Below are positions 27,126 through 35,897 of a stretch of DNA of 62,677 nucleotides, piece by piece (positions within the stretch are counted from its first letter, which is position 1; the number at the start of each line of letters is the position of its first letter). Where the stretch lies: contig JABDFJ010000006.1 of the NCBI GenBank assembly GCA_013286645.1, positions 1 through 62,677 on the forward strand, written 5' to 3'. Source of the stretch: Chlamydiota bacterium (GTDB taxonomy: Bacteria > Chlamydiota > Chlamydiia > Chlamydiales > Parachlamydiaceae). The position numbers and the translations under genes were made by a program. The notes under the pieces are model-generated. The model had not been told where the DNA came from. It saw only the letters and a program-made list of their open reading frames with translations, and ran no database searches.

Positions 27126-27285
27126 TGCATCACTCCTTACGATCAAATGCGTTATCAAAACTCTTTTATGTATAATGTTTTCTCAAATAATACAATGCTT
27201 AATTCCACTAATTTCACTCTGCTCTTTGCCTTTTATATGGGTGACATGCTAAACTCAATCTTTCCCAAGAACAATGACTTAAACC

Positions 27286-28011
27286 ATGAAATCAAATCAT
27301 ACGGAAGCTTACAAGCTCGATAATTTCGAGGGTCCTCTCGACCTATTGTGGCATCTCATTAACCGCCAAGAAATCGATATCTACGAGATATCGCTTTTGC
27401 AAATCATCGACCAATATCTAGAAAAAAGCCGTGAGATCGCAGCCGCAAATCTGGACAAAGGAGCAGAATTTATTGCCTTAGCCGCCACGTTTGTATGGTA
27501 TAAAAGCAAAACACTTCTGCCTAAGCACGAACAACAGCAAGAAGAAGTTCTCCCCGAAGAAGAACATGATCCTCGCTTTGAAATCATCCATCAACTGCTG
27601 GACTATTGCCGCTTTAAACAAGCCGCCAAAACACTCTCCGAACGTGAACAACAGCAAGCCGCCTTCTATCATCGTGGCGTTGAAGATAACGAAATCAAAA
27701 AAAATTTAGGCATCGCACATTTATCTCTAGACGATCTTGCAGGCCTCTTCAGTCAAATTTTAGCTAAATCTTCCTCACAAAAAGGGATTATCCATGAGGA
27801 AATCTGGAGAGTTTCTGATAAGATCAAAACCTTGCGTTATATGCTTCAGGAACACAAAACATTACTATTTATGCAAGTGTTTACGTCCGAAAAAAGTAGA
27901 GAAGAACTCATCGTCACCTTCTTAGCACTACTTGAACTCATGAAAGGGGGCGAAGCACGCGTGGTTATAGATCCAATCATCAATGATGTGTGCATTCAAG
28001 CTGTTCCATAA
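27286..28011 (+). CDS. scpA: segregation and condensation protein A
   Basis: This 241-residue ScpA begins with the kleisin N-terminal signature YKLDNFEGPLDLLWHLINRQ followed by EIDIYEISLLQIIDQYLE, and has EFIALAATFVWYKSKTLLP. The C-terminal winged helix (REELIVTFLALLELMKGGEA) contacts the SMC head. It joins SMC and ScpB in the condensin complex that organises the chromosome. ATG 27286 was chosen because the family motif begins within ten residues. scpB follows after 33 bp. Confidence 0.95.
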   Translation: MKSNHTEAYKLDNFEGPLDLLWHLINRQEIDIYEISLLQIIDQYLEKSREIAAANLDKGAEFIALAATFVWYKSKTLLPKHEQQQEEVLPEEEHDPRFEIIHQLLDYCRFKQAAKTLSEREQQQAAFYHRGVEDNEIKKNLGIAHLSLDDLAGLFSQILAKSSSQKGIIHEEIWRVSDKIKTLRYMLQEHKTLLFMQVFTSEKSREELIVTFLALLELMKGGEARVVIDPIINDVCIQAVP

Positions 28012-28044
28012 TAATGACATTTACCTTAACAAGGGAGCAATGAT

Positions 28045-28830
28045 ATGGCTAAAGAAATTAACTTATTCGACCAAGAGATAGAAACTGTAGTTTCCACATC
28101 ATTGCCAATAGCGGAGCCTGTATCATTGCCAACAACAGAGCCTGTCGTTGCTCAGCCTGCAACGTCTGTAATTCAGGCTACGTCTTTCTTGCCACCAGTA
28201 AAGCCCCGTGCCGAGCAACAATCTTTACCTGGCATCCTCGAAAACATTCAAGCCGCCCAACGCGCGCACCAGCAAGAAAAATTTATCCGACAACATGCCA
28301 AACGCATTATCGAGGCTCTATTATTTGCTTCAAGTGATCCATTGCCTTTCACTAAAATCCGTGAAATTGTCGATACTTTTCAACCACTCAAGCCACGCTT
28401 AGTGCGCGATTTAATCATCGAATTGCAACAAGAATATCTCTCACAACAGCGTGCCTTTCGTCTGGAGGAAATAGCCCAAGGCTTTCTTTTACGCACCTGC
28501 GAAGAATATAGTCCTTTTATCGACAGCCTTTATCGCAACAAACGCACAGAAAAGCTCTCTCAAGCTTCTGCCGAGGTGCTAGCCATCATTGCCTATCGTC
28601 AACCTGTCACTCGTCCTCAAATCGAAGCGATCCGCGGTGTCGACAGCTCTGGTATCATGCAAAATCTTCTCGAAAGACAACTCATTGAGCCTGTCGGCCG
28701 CCTTGAAGCACCAGGTCGACCAACCCTCTACGGCATTACCAAAGACTTCCTTGCCCACTTTGGATTACGCGACCTGCAAGAACTCCCCTCTCTTGCTGGC
28801 CAAAGCATGGCTCCCCCCCAACAGCTTTAG
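28045..28830 (+). CDS. scpB: segregation and condensation protein B
   Basis: This 261-residue protein has an extra Pro/Thr/Val-rich N-terminus (about 90 residues) before the two ScpB winged-helix domains. Conserved blocks are RIIEALLFASSDPLPFTKIR, LSQASAEVLAIIAYRQPVTR and RPTLYGITKDFLAHFGL. It dimerises on ScpA in the SMC complex. An AAGGGAGC site precedes ATG 28045. The gene is immediately followed by a relic of a GxxExxY gene. Confidence 0.95.
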   Translation: MAKEINLFDQEIETVVSTSLPIAEPVSLPTTEPVVAQPATSVIQATSFLPPVKPRAEQQSLPGILENIQAAQRAHQQEKFIRQHAKRIIEALLFASSDPLPFTKIREIVDTFQPLKPRLVRDLIIELQQEYLSQQRAFRLEEIAQGFLLRTCEEYSPFIDSLYRNKRTEKLSQASAEVLAIIAYRQPVTRPQIEAIRGVDSSGIMQNLLERQLIEPVGRLEAPGRPTLYGITKDFLAHFGLRDLQELPSLAGQSMAPPQQL

Positions 28831-28963
28831 ATATGCTGTGCGTCATAATCAGAAGATTTGTCTTAAGCATGTACTTCAATAAGTAAAAACTTTCTTCGCG
28901 TTATCTTCGCTTACTTCGCGATCTTCGCGTTCAAACAGTGTGGTACTCTAATTTGTGATAAGC
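28831..28963 (+). pseudogene. GxxExxY C-terminal relic with TTCGCG word arm
   Basis: Directly after scpB the frame reads RRFVLSMYFNK then stop (about 28849-28884), the same C-terminus that can be reconstructed at 35.2-35.8 kb for a GxxExxY-family gene. A TTCGCG word array (28889-28934) follows, then GTGTGGTACTCTAATTTGTGAT, the complement of the left end of the 35153 element. Only the right end of the element survives here. Confidence 0.75.
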
Positions 28964-29103
28964 CTCTTTTCTTGAATTTTTATACATTTTTTTAAAATTC
29001 TTGATTTAAATTTACTTCTTAAGCTAATTATCTATCCCATCTAAAAGTAAAGATTTTTCTCGTTACTTAGAAGATTTTTAAAACAACAATTGGAGTCTAG
29101 AAC
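28964..29103. promoter_or_regulatory. promoter region of the first barrel gene
   Basis: AT-rich 140 bp with no ORF. AATTGGAG lies just before ATG 29104 as ribosome-binding site. I could not choose one -10 element among several AT-rich candidates. Confidence 0.35.
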
Positions 29104-30186
29104 ATGAAACTAAATAACCTCTCTTCTCTCCTCTTAGGAGCGCTTGTGGGTGCATTTTCTACCTCGGCAGTAGCCGCTGATAATGGCTGCCCTGCTCCTG
29201 CACCAGCCCCTGAAAAATCATCTTGCTGTGATAGCTGTTTTCCAAGTGGCGGCAAATTCAAAGCGGGTGTCGATTATATCTACTGGGAAACGGTAGAAGG
29301 ATCGTTGACCATTGGTAACCGCATCACTGAAAATGCGGATGGAGTCACCATTAAAAACGAAAATATTCGCCCAAATTTTGGTGCAAAAAGTGGCGTCAAA
29401 GGCAACATCGGCTATGAATTTGGTGGCGACGACAAATGGGACATTGTAGCCTATTATGGCTGGCTCCCTGGTGAAGCGTCTACAGCGAAGTGGACGACGA
29501 CAGATAATGACCAATTTAACCAAAGAATTCTGCTCAAAACGCAAAACTACGACATCCTTGGTGCTGTCACAAAGCTAGATCAAGGTTCTGATTTGAGCGC
29601 CAATTACAACACGATGTCTGGTACATGGAAAACAATCAACCAAGGTGTTGCCCTAGAACTTGGCCGCACATTGGCTTTTGGCAAGAAATTCACCATGCGT
29701 CCCCACGCGGGCCTAAAAGGTGCATGGGGACATCAATCGTATGTGTTTGGCGGCACTGTCGAACCAGGCAGTGATGTGCCCGAAAAAGGGATTACAACGC
29801 TTAATGTCAATCTCTTTGAAAGATACAGATCCATTGCCGCCCAGGTTGGTCTATGGGCCACTTGGAAAATATGCTGGGGTATCTCTGTTGTCGGTCACAT
29901 TGGTGGATCTAGCGGATATACTGACTGGCTTCTAAAGGAATCTCTATTGCTGGTTGATGATAAAACAGGTGTGCTGGCCGACGCGCATGAAACCGACCGT
30001 TATCCTTCGATCGGTTTTGGTGTGGATTACTATATCGGTCTGTTATATAGCTATGAATACTGCCACATGACATTCAGTGCTAAATTAGGTTGGGAACAAC
30101 ACGTTTCACAACAAAACATCATCAACGCGATCGGCGCAAACCTAGGTACTCAGGGTCTGACTGCCGGTCTTAGCGTTTCATTCTAA
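29104..30186 (+). CDS. Lpg1974/MOMP-like outer-membrane beta-barrel 1
   Basis: This 360-residue protein has a signal peptide (SSLLLGALVGAFSTSAVAA), then a short Pro/Cys stretch with a CC-x2-C cluster (SSCCDSCFP). The barrel begins with the family box AGVDYIYWE, followed by GNIGYEFGGDDKWDIVAYYG. Near the C-terminus LGWEQH and GLTAGLSVSF end in Phe, as required by Omp85-type assembly. It belongs to the Lpg1974-type pore-forming proteins, which in chlamydiae partly replace MOMP; cysteines could form the disulphide-linked envelope. It is the most divergent of the seven paralogues here. A strong terminator follows. Confidence 0.85.
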   Translation: MKLNNLSSLLLGALVGAFSTSAVAADNGCPAPAPAPEKSSCCDSCFPSGGKFKAGVDYIYWETVEGSLTIGNRITENADGVTIKNENIRPNFGAKSGVKGNIGYEFGGDDKWDIVAYYGWLPGEASTAKWTTTDNDQFNQRILLKTQNYDILGAVTKLDQGSDLSANYNTMSGTWKTINQGVALELGRTLAFGKKFTMRPHAGLKGAWGHQSYVFGGTVEPGSDVPEKGITTLNVNLFERYRSIAAQVGLWATWKICWGISVVGHIGGSSGYTDWLLKESLLLVDDKTGVLADAHETDRYPSIGFGVDYYIGLLYSYEYCHMTFSAKLGWEQHVSQQNIINAIGANLGTQGLTAGLSVSF

Positions 30187-30210
30187 CAACTTAAATCCAA
30201 GTTGTCATTC

Positions 30211-30244
30211 AACGGTGCGCCCATCATTGGCGCACCGTTTTCTT
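30211..30244 (+). terminator. terminator after barrel gene 1
   Basis: AACGGTGCGCC pairs with GGCGCACCGTT around a short loop and is followed by TTTCTTT. The same GGTGCGC/GCGCACC stem ends barrel gene 5 at 39262. Confidence 0.85.
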
Positions 30245-30381
30245 TAGTCACACCGAAAGGTTTCCCCTTAATTCAGAAAATAACCACAAAGCAAGATCAA
30301 AAGATTGTCTTTAATTTTGATTTTTTCTATTAGAGTAAACAACACAATAAAAAATTAAACTTATCAAAAAAAGGTAATATC

Positions 30382-31446
30382 ATGAAAAAGTTAGGCCTAG
30401 CCTCGCTTGCACTTGGGGCATTGTGTGGAATATTTTCAACTACAATCACGGCTGAAGATTGGACATATCAGCAGCCTTGGGAATCCAAAAGTTTTGATTG
30501 GTCATTTTCCGGTGGACAGTTCAATGCTGACGTCGATTGGCTCTATTGGACTATAAAAGAAAGTAACCTTGCTGTTGGCACAGCCATTACAGTAACTCCA
30601 GGCACCGACACAGTACCAGAAAGCGTTTCAACCAAAACTATACGCCCCCATTTCAACTTCGATAGTGGTGTGAGAGCGAGCGTCGGCTATGAGTTGCCTT
30701 GCAAACAGTGGGAAATAGGGGTCTCATACACCTACCTTCCAGGTCATGGCACCACTGGTAGGCACACTACAGATGCCACTGGACAAAATGGACCACAGTT
30801 TATTCTCCTCAACACTGCGGATTATGCCTTATTGAGTGAAATCATCCCTGGTGGCATCGGTGTTTCTTCACTCTCGGCAAAATGGAATGCTAACATCAAC
30901 AATCTTGATGTCGATGTGGCTCGCACTATCAACATCGGCGAAAGCTTCTATTTACGTCCTCATATAGGCTTTAGAGCATGCTGGTTGAATCAGAAATATA
31001 CCATTGACAGTATCATTTCAGTAGAGGTCGATCCTGCAGTGAACGATGATTTGTTCACTAAATTCAAAGAAGATTTCCAAGGCTATGGCGTAGAAGGGGG
31101 ATTTTGGGCCGACTGGAATCTAGGATGTGGCTTATCACTATTAGGTCATGTGGGTGGTTCTATTCTATACTCCAATTTCAAAATACACAGAAATATTGTT
31201 GCCACCAGAATCACAGATACAGGGGATATTGATGAATTCAACGCGCACAGCCACGACCATTTCGAGAGTGCCTCACCGACGTTCGATTATTTCATAGGAT
31301 TAGAGTACACCAACTGCCTATGGAATATGGAATATAGAGCCCACATTGGCTGGGAACAACACTTCATGTGGGATATCAACCATATTGCGCGCAATGGCAA
31401 TTTATCAACGCAAGGCCTAACATTAGGCGCTGGCTTCACCTTCTAA
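30382..31446 (+). CDS. Lpg1974/MOMP-like outer-membrane beta-barrel 2
   Basis: This 354-residue paralogue begins MKKLGLASLALGALCGIFS (signal peptide). It lacks the Cys-rich N-terminal stretch of its relatives, having WTYQQPWESKSFDWSF instead. The family box is ADVDWLYWT, then VGYELPCKQWEIGVSYTYLP. LRPHIGFRACWLNQKY marks the middle and GLTLGAGFTF the C-terminal strand. RBS AAAGG lies before ATG 30382. It stands alone between a terminator and the channel cluster, 126 bp ahead of the channel gene. Confidence 0.88.
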   Translation: MKKLGLASLALGALCGIFSTTITAEDWTYQQPWESKSFDWSFSGGQFNADVDWLYWTIKESNLAVGTAITVTPGTDTVPESVSTKTIRPHFNFDSGVRASVGYELPCKQWEIGVSYTYLPGHGTTGRHTTDATGQNGPQFILLNTADYALLSEIIPGGIGVSSLSAKWNANINNLDVDVARTINIGESFYLRPHIGFRACWLNQKYTIDSIISVEVDPAVNDDLFTKFKEDFQGYGVEGGFWADWNLGCGLSLLGHVGGSILYSNFKIHRNIVATRITDTGDIDEFNAHSHDHFESASPTFDYFIGLEYTNCLWNMEYRAHIGWEQHFMWDINHIARNGNLSTQGLTLGAGFTF

Positions 31447-31479
31447 CATTAACACTACTAGACCTCCCATGGGCAGGGT

Positions 31480-31516
31480 GGATGAAGTAGACTATTTAGA
31501 GTGGTCTACTTCGTCC
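31480..31516. terminator. hairpin between barrel gene 2 and the channel gene
   Basis: GGATGAAGTAGAC pairs with GTCTACTTCGTCC (one mismatch) around a loop of about 10 bases. There is no long T-tract. It could attenuate read-through into the channel operon or simply end the barrel transcript. Confidence 0.55.
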
Positions 31517-31572
31517 AAATTAAAGCTCTTGGCGGTAGTTGGAATTGTTCTTCTGAATAAATGGAGAAATAA

Positions 31573-32754
31573 GTGTTTCATATTAAGAATAAATGGACAA
31601 TTCCTTTGAGCTGTTTACTAAAAATTTTTAGTATTTTCATGCTATGTAATGCCAGTTTGGGTTTTGCTGAAACACCAGCCAAAGAGAATACTCCCAAAGT
31701 GCAACCGTTAGATGATAAAAGTACTTCTGATAAGACAAGCACAGTGAAAAAAACCGATCTAGATGCCTCTGAAATCTCAATGCCAAGTAATTTACCTCGC
31801 CCCCTGAAAATCGGTGTCATTTTTGTGTTAAACGATCTTTATAAAATCAGTGAAGCATCGGGAAATTATGAAGCTAGTATCGATTTACAATTCCAATGGC
31901 GAGATCCATCACTTGCATTTGATCCGAAAGAATATGGCACTTTTCGGCGTGAACTCTGTTTAGAGCAAGCCAATAAAATGTTGGATAAGATATGGGACCC
32001 TGACATTATCATTGCCAATATCAATGGAAAACCCATCTCGCGTGATCCTTGCATATTGATTGATGCAGAGGGAAACGTGGTCTACATTCAACGCATAAAA
32101 GCTGTATTCGATTCAACTTTCCAACTAGCCCCCTTCCCCTTTGACACGCAGAATCTAATCGTTAAGTTGTTTTCCAACCGCTACAACAATACTGAAATTA
32201 TATTCTCACAAAATCAAGAGCAAATCAACCAATCGGGAATTCGCCAAGGTGTTTCTATCGCAGGCTGGAATGTAAAAAATTTGGAGCTTGCCTACAGCAA
32301 TGAGAGAGGGTTGGATGGAAAGTTCTTCCCTCAGCTTGAAGCAAAAATCATCATTGACAGACAACCTATTAGTCATCTATTCGCCATCGCTCCTCTATTA
32401 TTGGTCGTCATTGTGCCCACCATTTTAACTCTTTATGCGAATGTTGAGATTAGCACTCGTCTCACCACTTGGTCCGGAGCGATCCTAGCACTCATCGCTT
32501 TAAGCTTTACTTTGAACCTGCGTTATCCTGCTTTACCTGCTGACAGCATTATGGGACAGCTAATCGCCATTATCTTTGCTTATGAGTTTATTATGATCTG
32601 CCTGACCATGTCCATATTCAATCCTCAACTAACAAAACAAATAAAGAACCCTCACTTGATCCCTGAAATTATTCACTTTATGCAGTGGCATGTCCCTCCT
32701 ATTATTGTTGCTGTGGTTGTGATTCGCATTTTGCTGACAAAATTAGCCGCCTAA
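31573..32754 (+). CDS. pentameric ligand-gated ion channel (prokaryotic Cys-loop type)
   Basis: This 393-residue protein has a signal peptide (about residues 12-32), a polar linker, then an extracellular domain (about 75-265) with NYEASIDLQFQWRDPSLAFD, WDPDIIIANING and STFQLAPFPFDTQNLIVKLF. The last holds the Pro-Phe-Asp of the Cys-loop; flanking cysteines are absent, as in GLIC and ELIC. Four membrane helices follow: M1 about 268-288, M2 about 293-316 (ISTRLTTWSGAILALIALSF), M3 about 325-348, M4 about 374-391. GTG 31573 is the start, behind GGAG. It heads a likely operon with two Cache-HAMP sensors. Ligand and ion selectivity are unknown. Confidence 0.88.
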   Translation: MFHIKNKWTIPLSCLLKIFSIFMLCNASLGFAETPAKENTPKVQPLDDKSTSDKTSTVKKTDLDASEISMPSNLPRPLKIGVIFVLNDLYKISEASGNYEASIDLQFQWRDPSLAFDPKEYGTFRRELCLEQANKMLDKIWDPDIIIANINGKPISRDPCILIDAEGNVVYIQRIKAVFDSTFQLAPFPFDTQNLIVKLFSNRYNNTEIIFSQNQEQINQSGIRQGVSIAGWNVKNLELAYSNERGLDGKFFPQLEAKIIIDRQPISHLFAIAPLLLVVIVPTILTLYANVEISTRLTTWSGAILALIALSFTLNLRYPALPADSIMGQLIAIIFAYEFIMICLTMSIFNPQLTKQIKNPHLIPEIIHFMQWHVPPIIVAVVVIRILLTKLAA

Positions 32755-32791
32755 GGATATCGAACGTGATTCAAAAGTTGGACAACTCAAC

Positions 32792-33955
32792 ATGAAAATT
32801 AAATATAAAGCCCCTCTTACAATATTGGCGTTCACACTATTTCTCAGTGCAGCTTCAGGATACATCAGCTACCATGACAACGTAGAACTCATTGAAAGAG
32901 CCGTGCAAAACGAGTTACAGACCGTTACTAATGTGATTCAAAACGGCATAAACGACCAAGCCTCAAAAGCAGCTTCTACAGCTTCCATATTCGTTAACGA
33001 GCCAGCAGTGCAAGCAGCACTCCGCGCTCGCGATCGAGATAAATTGATCAAAATCACTGTACCAGCTTTTAACGTACAAAAAGAAAAATTCGGTGCATCG
33101 ACTGGTCACTTTCATGTACCGCCGGCAATTTCATTCCTGCGCGTACATAAAGTGAATTTATATGGAGATGACTTGAGTTCCACTCGTGAACTGGTTCTAG
33201 CAGCCCAAACAGAAAAGAGGCCTCTACAAGGCATTGAAATTAGCACTACAGGAGTAAGTATAAAAGGGATTGATGTTGTTAAAGACGACAAAGGTTTCAT
33301 TGGAACATTTGAAATTGGCCAAAGCTTTTCATCCGTTTTGGAAGATGTTAAAAAAAACACCGGTTTTGAAGCAGGAGCATTTGTAGATGACGCCTTAATG
33401 AATAGAATTGCTACAGAAGCTCCTAAGGTAGATCTGGAACGAATTATTGGAGGATATAGGAATGTGTTTGCAACGGATTGGGCCAAAATCCGCAACGTAG
33501 TCACACCGGATTTAATAACCAGAGTCAATGATATCACTTATGAAGTTAAAGAAATTCACGGTCAATTTCTGGGTTTGGTTATCATTCCTATGTTGGATTT
33601 CAAAGGCACACAAATTGGCTCCATTTGGGCTGTAGGCAACTTTGATAGCTATCAAAATGAATTAAGAACCAGTTTAATCACGTGTATTTCCTTTGCGTTA
33701 CTACAAGCCTTAGTTCTAGCAGGTGTTGTTTTAGTGGTATTCAATGCTTTATTACTTTTGCCAATAGTAGATATCGATGAGAAGTTACATGAGTTGAGTG
33801 AAGGACAAGTTAATAAGGACGAAAAAATCGATCTAGAAATTGCTCATTTAACCCATAGACAGGATGAAGTGGGGTCGCTAGCTAGAAGCCTCGAAAAATT
33901 TAATAAATACATCGCCGATCAACGAACTTCAACTCAAAATCCTAAAGAAAAGTGA
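32792..33955 (+). CDS. double-Cache/HAMP membrane sensor without output domain (copy A)
   Basis: This 387-residue protein has an N-terminal membrane helix (about 8-25), a large periplasmic sensor (28-290), a second helix (about 294-325) and a HAMP segment ending HRQDEVGSLARSLEKF. The block GHFHVPPAISFLRVHKVNLY with GDDLSSTRE and GIEISTTGVSIKGI is characteristic of dCache_3-type sensors of chemoreceptors and histidine kinases. The chain stops about 15 residues after HAMP, with no methyl-accepting, kinase or GGDEF domain. It starts 37 bp after the channel gene and is followed 25 bp later by a paralogue. Ligand unknown. Confidence 0.82.
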   Translation: MKIKYKAPLTILAFTLFLSAASGYISYHDNVELIERAVQNELQTVTNVIQNGINDQASKAASTASIFVNEPAVQAALRARDRDKLIKITVPAFNVQKEKFGASTGHFHVPPAISFLRVHKVNLYGDDLSSTRELVLAAQTEKRPLQGIEISTTGVSIKGIDVVKDDKGFIGTFEIGQSFSSVLEDVKKNTGFEAGAFVDDALMNRIATEAPKVDLERIIGGYRNVFATDWAKIRNVVTPDLITRVNDITYEVKEIHGQFLGLVIIPMLDFKGTQIGSIWAVGNFDSYQNELRTSLITCISFALLQALVLAGVVLVVFNALLLLPIVDIDEKLHELSEGQVNKDEKIDLEIAHLTHRQDEVGSLARSLEKFNKYIADQRTSTQNPKEK

Positions 33956-33980
33956 ATTACCATAAAGCGGCCAAAACCTT

Positions 33981-35123
33981 ATGAAAATCAAATATAAAGC
34001 CCCACTTATCTTATTAATATTTATTTGCACGTTTAGCGCGATTTCAGGATACATCGCCTATAATAGCAACGTAAAACTAATCGAAAGCACCATGCAAAAT
34101 GACTTGCAGACTGTGAGTAAGATCATTCAGAACACTATCAATACCCAAGCCACAAGAGCAGCCTCAAAAGCTTCCATCTTCGTCAATGAACCTGAGGTGC
34201 AAGAAACATTTCGTCAGCATGATCGAGAGAAATTAATCAAAATTGTTCAGCCTGCTTTTAGGCTACAACATGAAAAATTTGGAACGGTGGATGGACACTT
34301 TCATCTTCCATCGGCCGTTTCATTTCTTCGTATCTATAAAACAGATACATATGGCGATGATTTGAGTGCCACACGTAAATTAATTGTTGCAGCGCAAAAA
34401 GAACAACAACCCCTGCATGGAATTGAAATAAGTACTACAGGAGTAAGTATAAAAGGTGTCGATATTGTTAAAGATGACCAGGGATTCATAGGAACATTAG
34501 AAGTGGGTGTAAGCTTTGTACATGTTTTGGAAAATGTCAAAATAAATACCGGCTTTGATGCAGGAGCGTTTATAGATGATGCGACAATGAATAAAGTCGC
34601 AACAAGTGCTCCAAAGCCCGATCATGAACGCATTATTGGAGGATTCAGGAATGTGTTTGCAACAGATTGGGCTAAAATCCGCAGCGTAGTCACACCTGAG
34701 TTGATGAAGAACGTCAACGATGTTACCTATAAAGTTGAAGAACTTCATGGTCAATTTCTTGGTTTAGTTATCGTCCCTTTACTCGATTTTAAAGGCGCAC
34801 AAATTGGTTTTATTTGGGCTGTAGGCAACTTCAATGAGTATCAAAAACAATTGAGAATCTGCTTGATCACAAACATTTCCATTACTTTGCTACAAATCTT
34901 ATTTCTTACGGGTCTGGTAATGATCATCTTCAAGGCTTTATTGCTTCTTCCTATCGTAGATATCGATGAGAAATTGCACAGATTGAGCCAAGGAAAGGCG
35001 ATCATTGATGAAACCATCGATCTGGAAATTGCTCATTTGACCCATAGACAGGATGAAGTAGGGTCGTTGGCCAGAAACCTCGAGAAATTCACTAAGTATA
35101 TTGCCAATTACCTAAAGAGGTAA
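33981..35123 (+). CDS. double-Cache/HAMP membrane sensor without output domain (copy B)
   Basis: This 380-residue paralogue of the preceding gene has the same layout: first helix about 8-25, sensor with GHFHLPSAVSFLRIYKTDTY and GIEISTTGVSIKGVDIVKDD, second helix, then HAMP ending HRQDEVGSLARNLEKF. The two are clearly a tandem duplication that has diverged most at the N-terminus and tail. Its C-terminus is shorter (TKYIANYLKR) and the last codons form a small hairpin, AATTACCT/AGGTAATT. Two different copies next to one channel suggest heteromeric or two-ligand sensing; this is inference. Confidence 0.82.
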   Translation: MKIKYKAPLILLIFICTFSAISGYIAYNSNVKLIESTMQNDLQTVSKIIQNTINTQATRAASKASIFVNEPEVQETFRQHDREKLIKIVQPAFRLQHEKFGTVDGHFHLPSAVSFLRIYKTDTYGDDLSATRKLIVAAQKEQQPLHGIEISTTGVSIKGVDIVKDDQGFIGTLEVGVSFVHVLENVKINTGFDAGAFIDDATMNKVATSAPKPDHERIIGGFRNVFATDWAKIRSVVTPELMKNVNDVTYKVEELHGQFLGLVIVPLLDFKGAQIGFIWAVGNFNEYQKQLRICLITNISITLLQILFLTGLVMIIFKALLLLPIVDIDEKLHRLSQGKAIIDETIDLEIAHLTHRQDEVGSLARNLEKFTKYIANYLKR

Positions 35124-35229
35124 TTTCGGAGTTACTTCTATAAATTAGGGACATCACAAATTAGAGTACCGCACTTTTCGAACGCGAAGGTCGCGAAGCA
35201 AGCGAAGGCAACGCGAAGATTTTTCTTCT

Positions 35230-35833
35230 GTGGATATGCTCTTACAAATTCATGAAGCTCAATTTCTTTCCTACTTAAAATCAACAAGATTTTCAGCGGG
35301 ATTATTGATTAATTTCAAGGAGAGAATGGTCAAAGATGATATCAAAAGATTTGTCTTGGTACATGTTCAGGGCATATGCAGCTTGCCGCGGTACAGGATG
35401 GGCAAAAATTGGCAGCAGCCGGGATTTGAGCGTATTTTTTGTCAGATTCAGAAAGTTGTAAATCATTTAACCACGTGTTGGTTAATGATTTATAACTTTC
35501 TGAATATGGCGAAAAAGACGCCAAAGCCCGCGCGCTGACGATTTTTGCCCATCCTGGGTAGCGGCCTAAGAGATTAGCCCCGGGTGGAGCGATTAGCGGA
35601 ACCCGGGGTATTGGAAAAAAAATACCAGCCCCGGTAGGGGCGTAAGAAAGCTCGTGGTATAGAGATTTTGCCTAAACGTTTTCTTACGCCCCTACCGGGG
35701 CTATATCGATTCTTTAAGAACCCCGGGTTCCGCTAATCGCTCCACCCGGGGCTAATCTCTTAGACCGCTACCGCGGCAGGCTGCATATACCCTGAACATG
35801 TACTTTGTCTTGAGCATGTACTTCAATAAATAA
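35230..35833 (+). pseudogene. GxxExxY-family gene relic, N-terminus lost and interrupted
   Basis: The frame reads VDMLLQIHEAQFLSYLKSTR then FSAGLLINFKERMVKDDIKRFVL, the hallmark C-terminal half of GxxExxY proteins (family IHxAQLLTYLK..., GLLINFN). The N-terminal half with the GxxExxY motif is absent. After FVL a 445-bp insertion follows; beyond it AGCATGTACTTCAATAAATAA completes SMYFNK-stop. The codons TTTGTCTTG (FVL) are duplicated on both sides of the insertion. It is not functional. The family is related to PD-(D/E)XK nucleases; its role is unknown. Confidence 0.85.
35359..35803. mobile_element. 445-bp nested-palindrome element with 9-bp TTTGTCTTG duplication
   Basis: The ends are GTACATGTTCAGGG and complement CCCTGAACATGTAC. 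Flanks 35350-35358 and 35804-35812 are both TTTGTCTTG. Within it are stacked inverted repeats: TATGCAGCTTGCCGCGGTA against TACCGCGGCAGGCTGCATA; a 35394-35550 palindrome (ACAGGATGGGCAAAAATTGG outward); AGATTAGCCCCGGGTGGAGC against its complement near 35745; and AGCCCCGGTAGGGGCGTAAG against its complement near 35680. No ORF of its own. The end sequence matches the 194-bp element at 7673. Confidence 0.87.
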
Positions 35834-35897
35834 AAACTTTCTTCGCGTTATCTTCGCTTACTTCGCGTTCAGATAGTGCGGTACTCTATTTTGTGAT

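Larger units (their letters stand above)
35153..35897. mobile_element. 745-bp TTCGCG-word element with GxxExxY relic and nested insertion
   Basis: The ends are inverted: ATCACAAATTAGAGTACCGC at left, complement of GCGGTACTCTATTTTGTGAT at right. Inside each end lies a TTCGCG/CGCGAA word array (35180-35220 and 35840-35871). Between the arrays is the C-terminal part of a GxxExxY gene, itself split by a 445-bp palindromic insertion. Related ends occur at 28889-28963 and word arms at 39305-39553. No flanking duplication was clear. Confidence 0.75.

Noticed and set aside
27988-28044. A separate regulatory element between scpA and scpB
   Set aside because: The gap is 33 bp with only a ribosome-binding site; it is ordinary operon spacing.
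35113-35135. A third GAGGTAATT-ended MITE at the end of sensor copy B
   Set aside because: CCTAAAGAGGTAATT matches a left end, but no right end or TAAA duplication follows. A local hairpin AATTACCT/AGGTAATT explains it equally well; it may be a tiny remnant.
35230-35538. A continuous 102-residue protein starting with the GxxExxY segment
   Set aside because: Beyond FVL the frame runs into the 445-bp insertion; the downstream residues are element DNA, as shown by the duplicated TTTGTCTTG.
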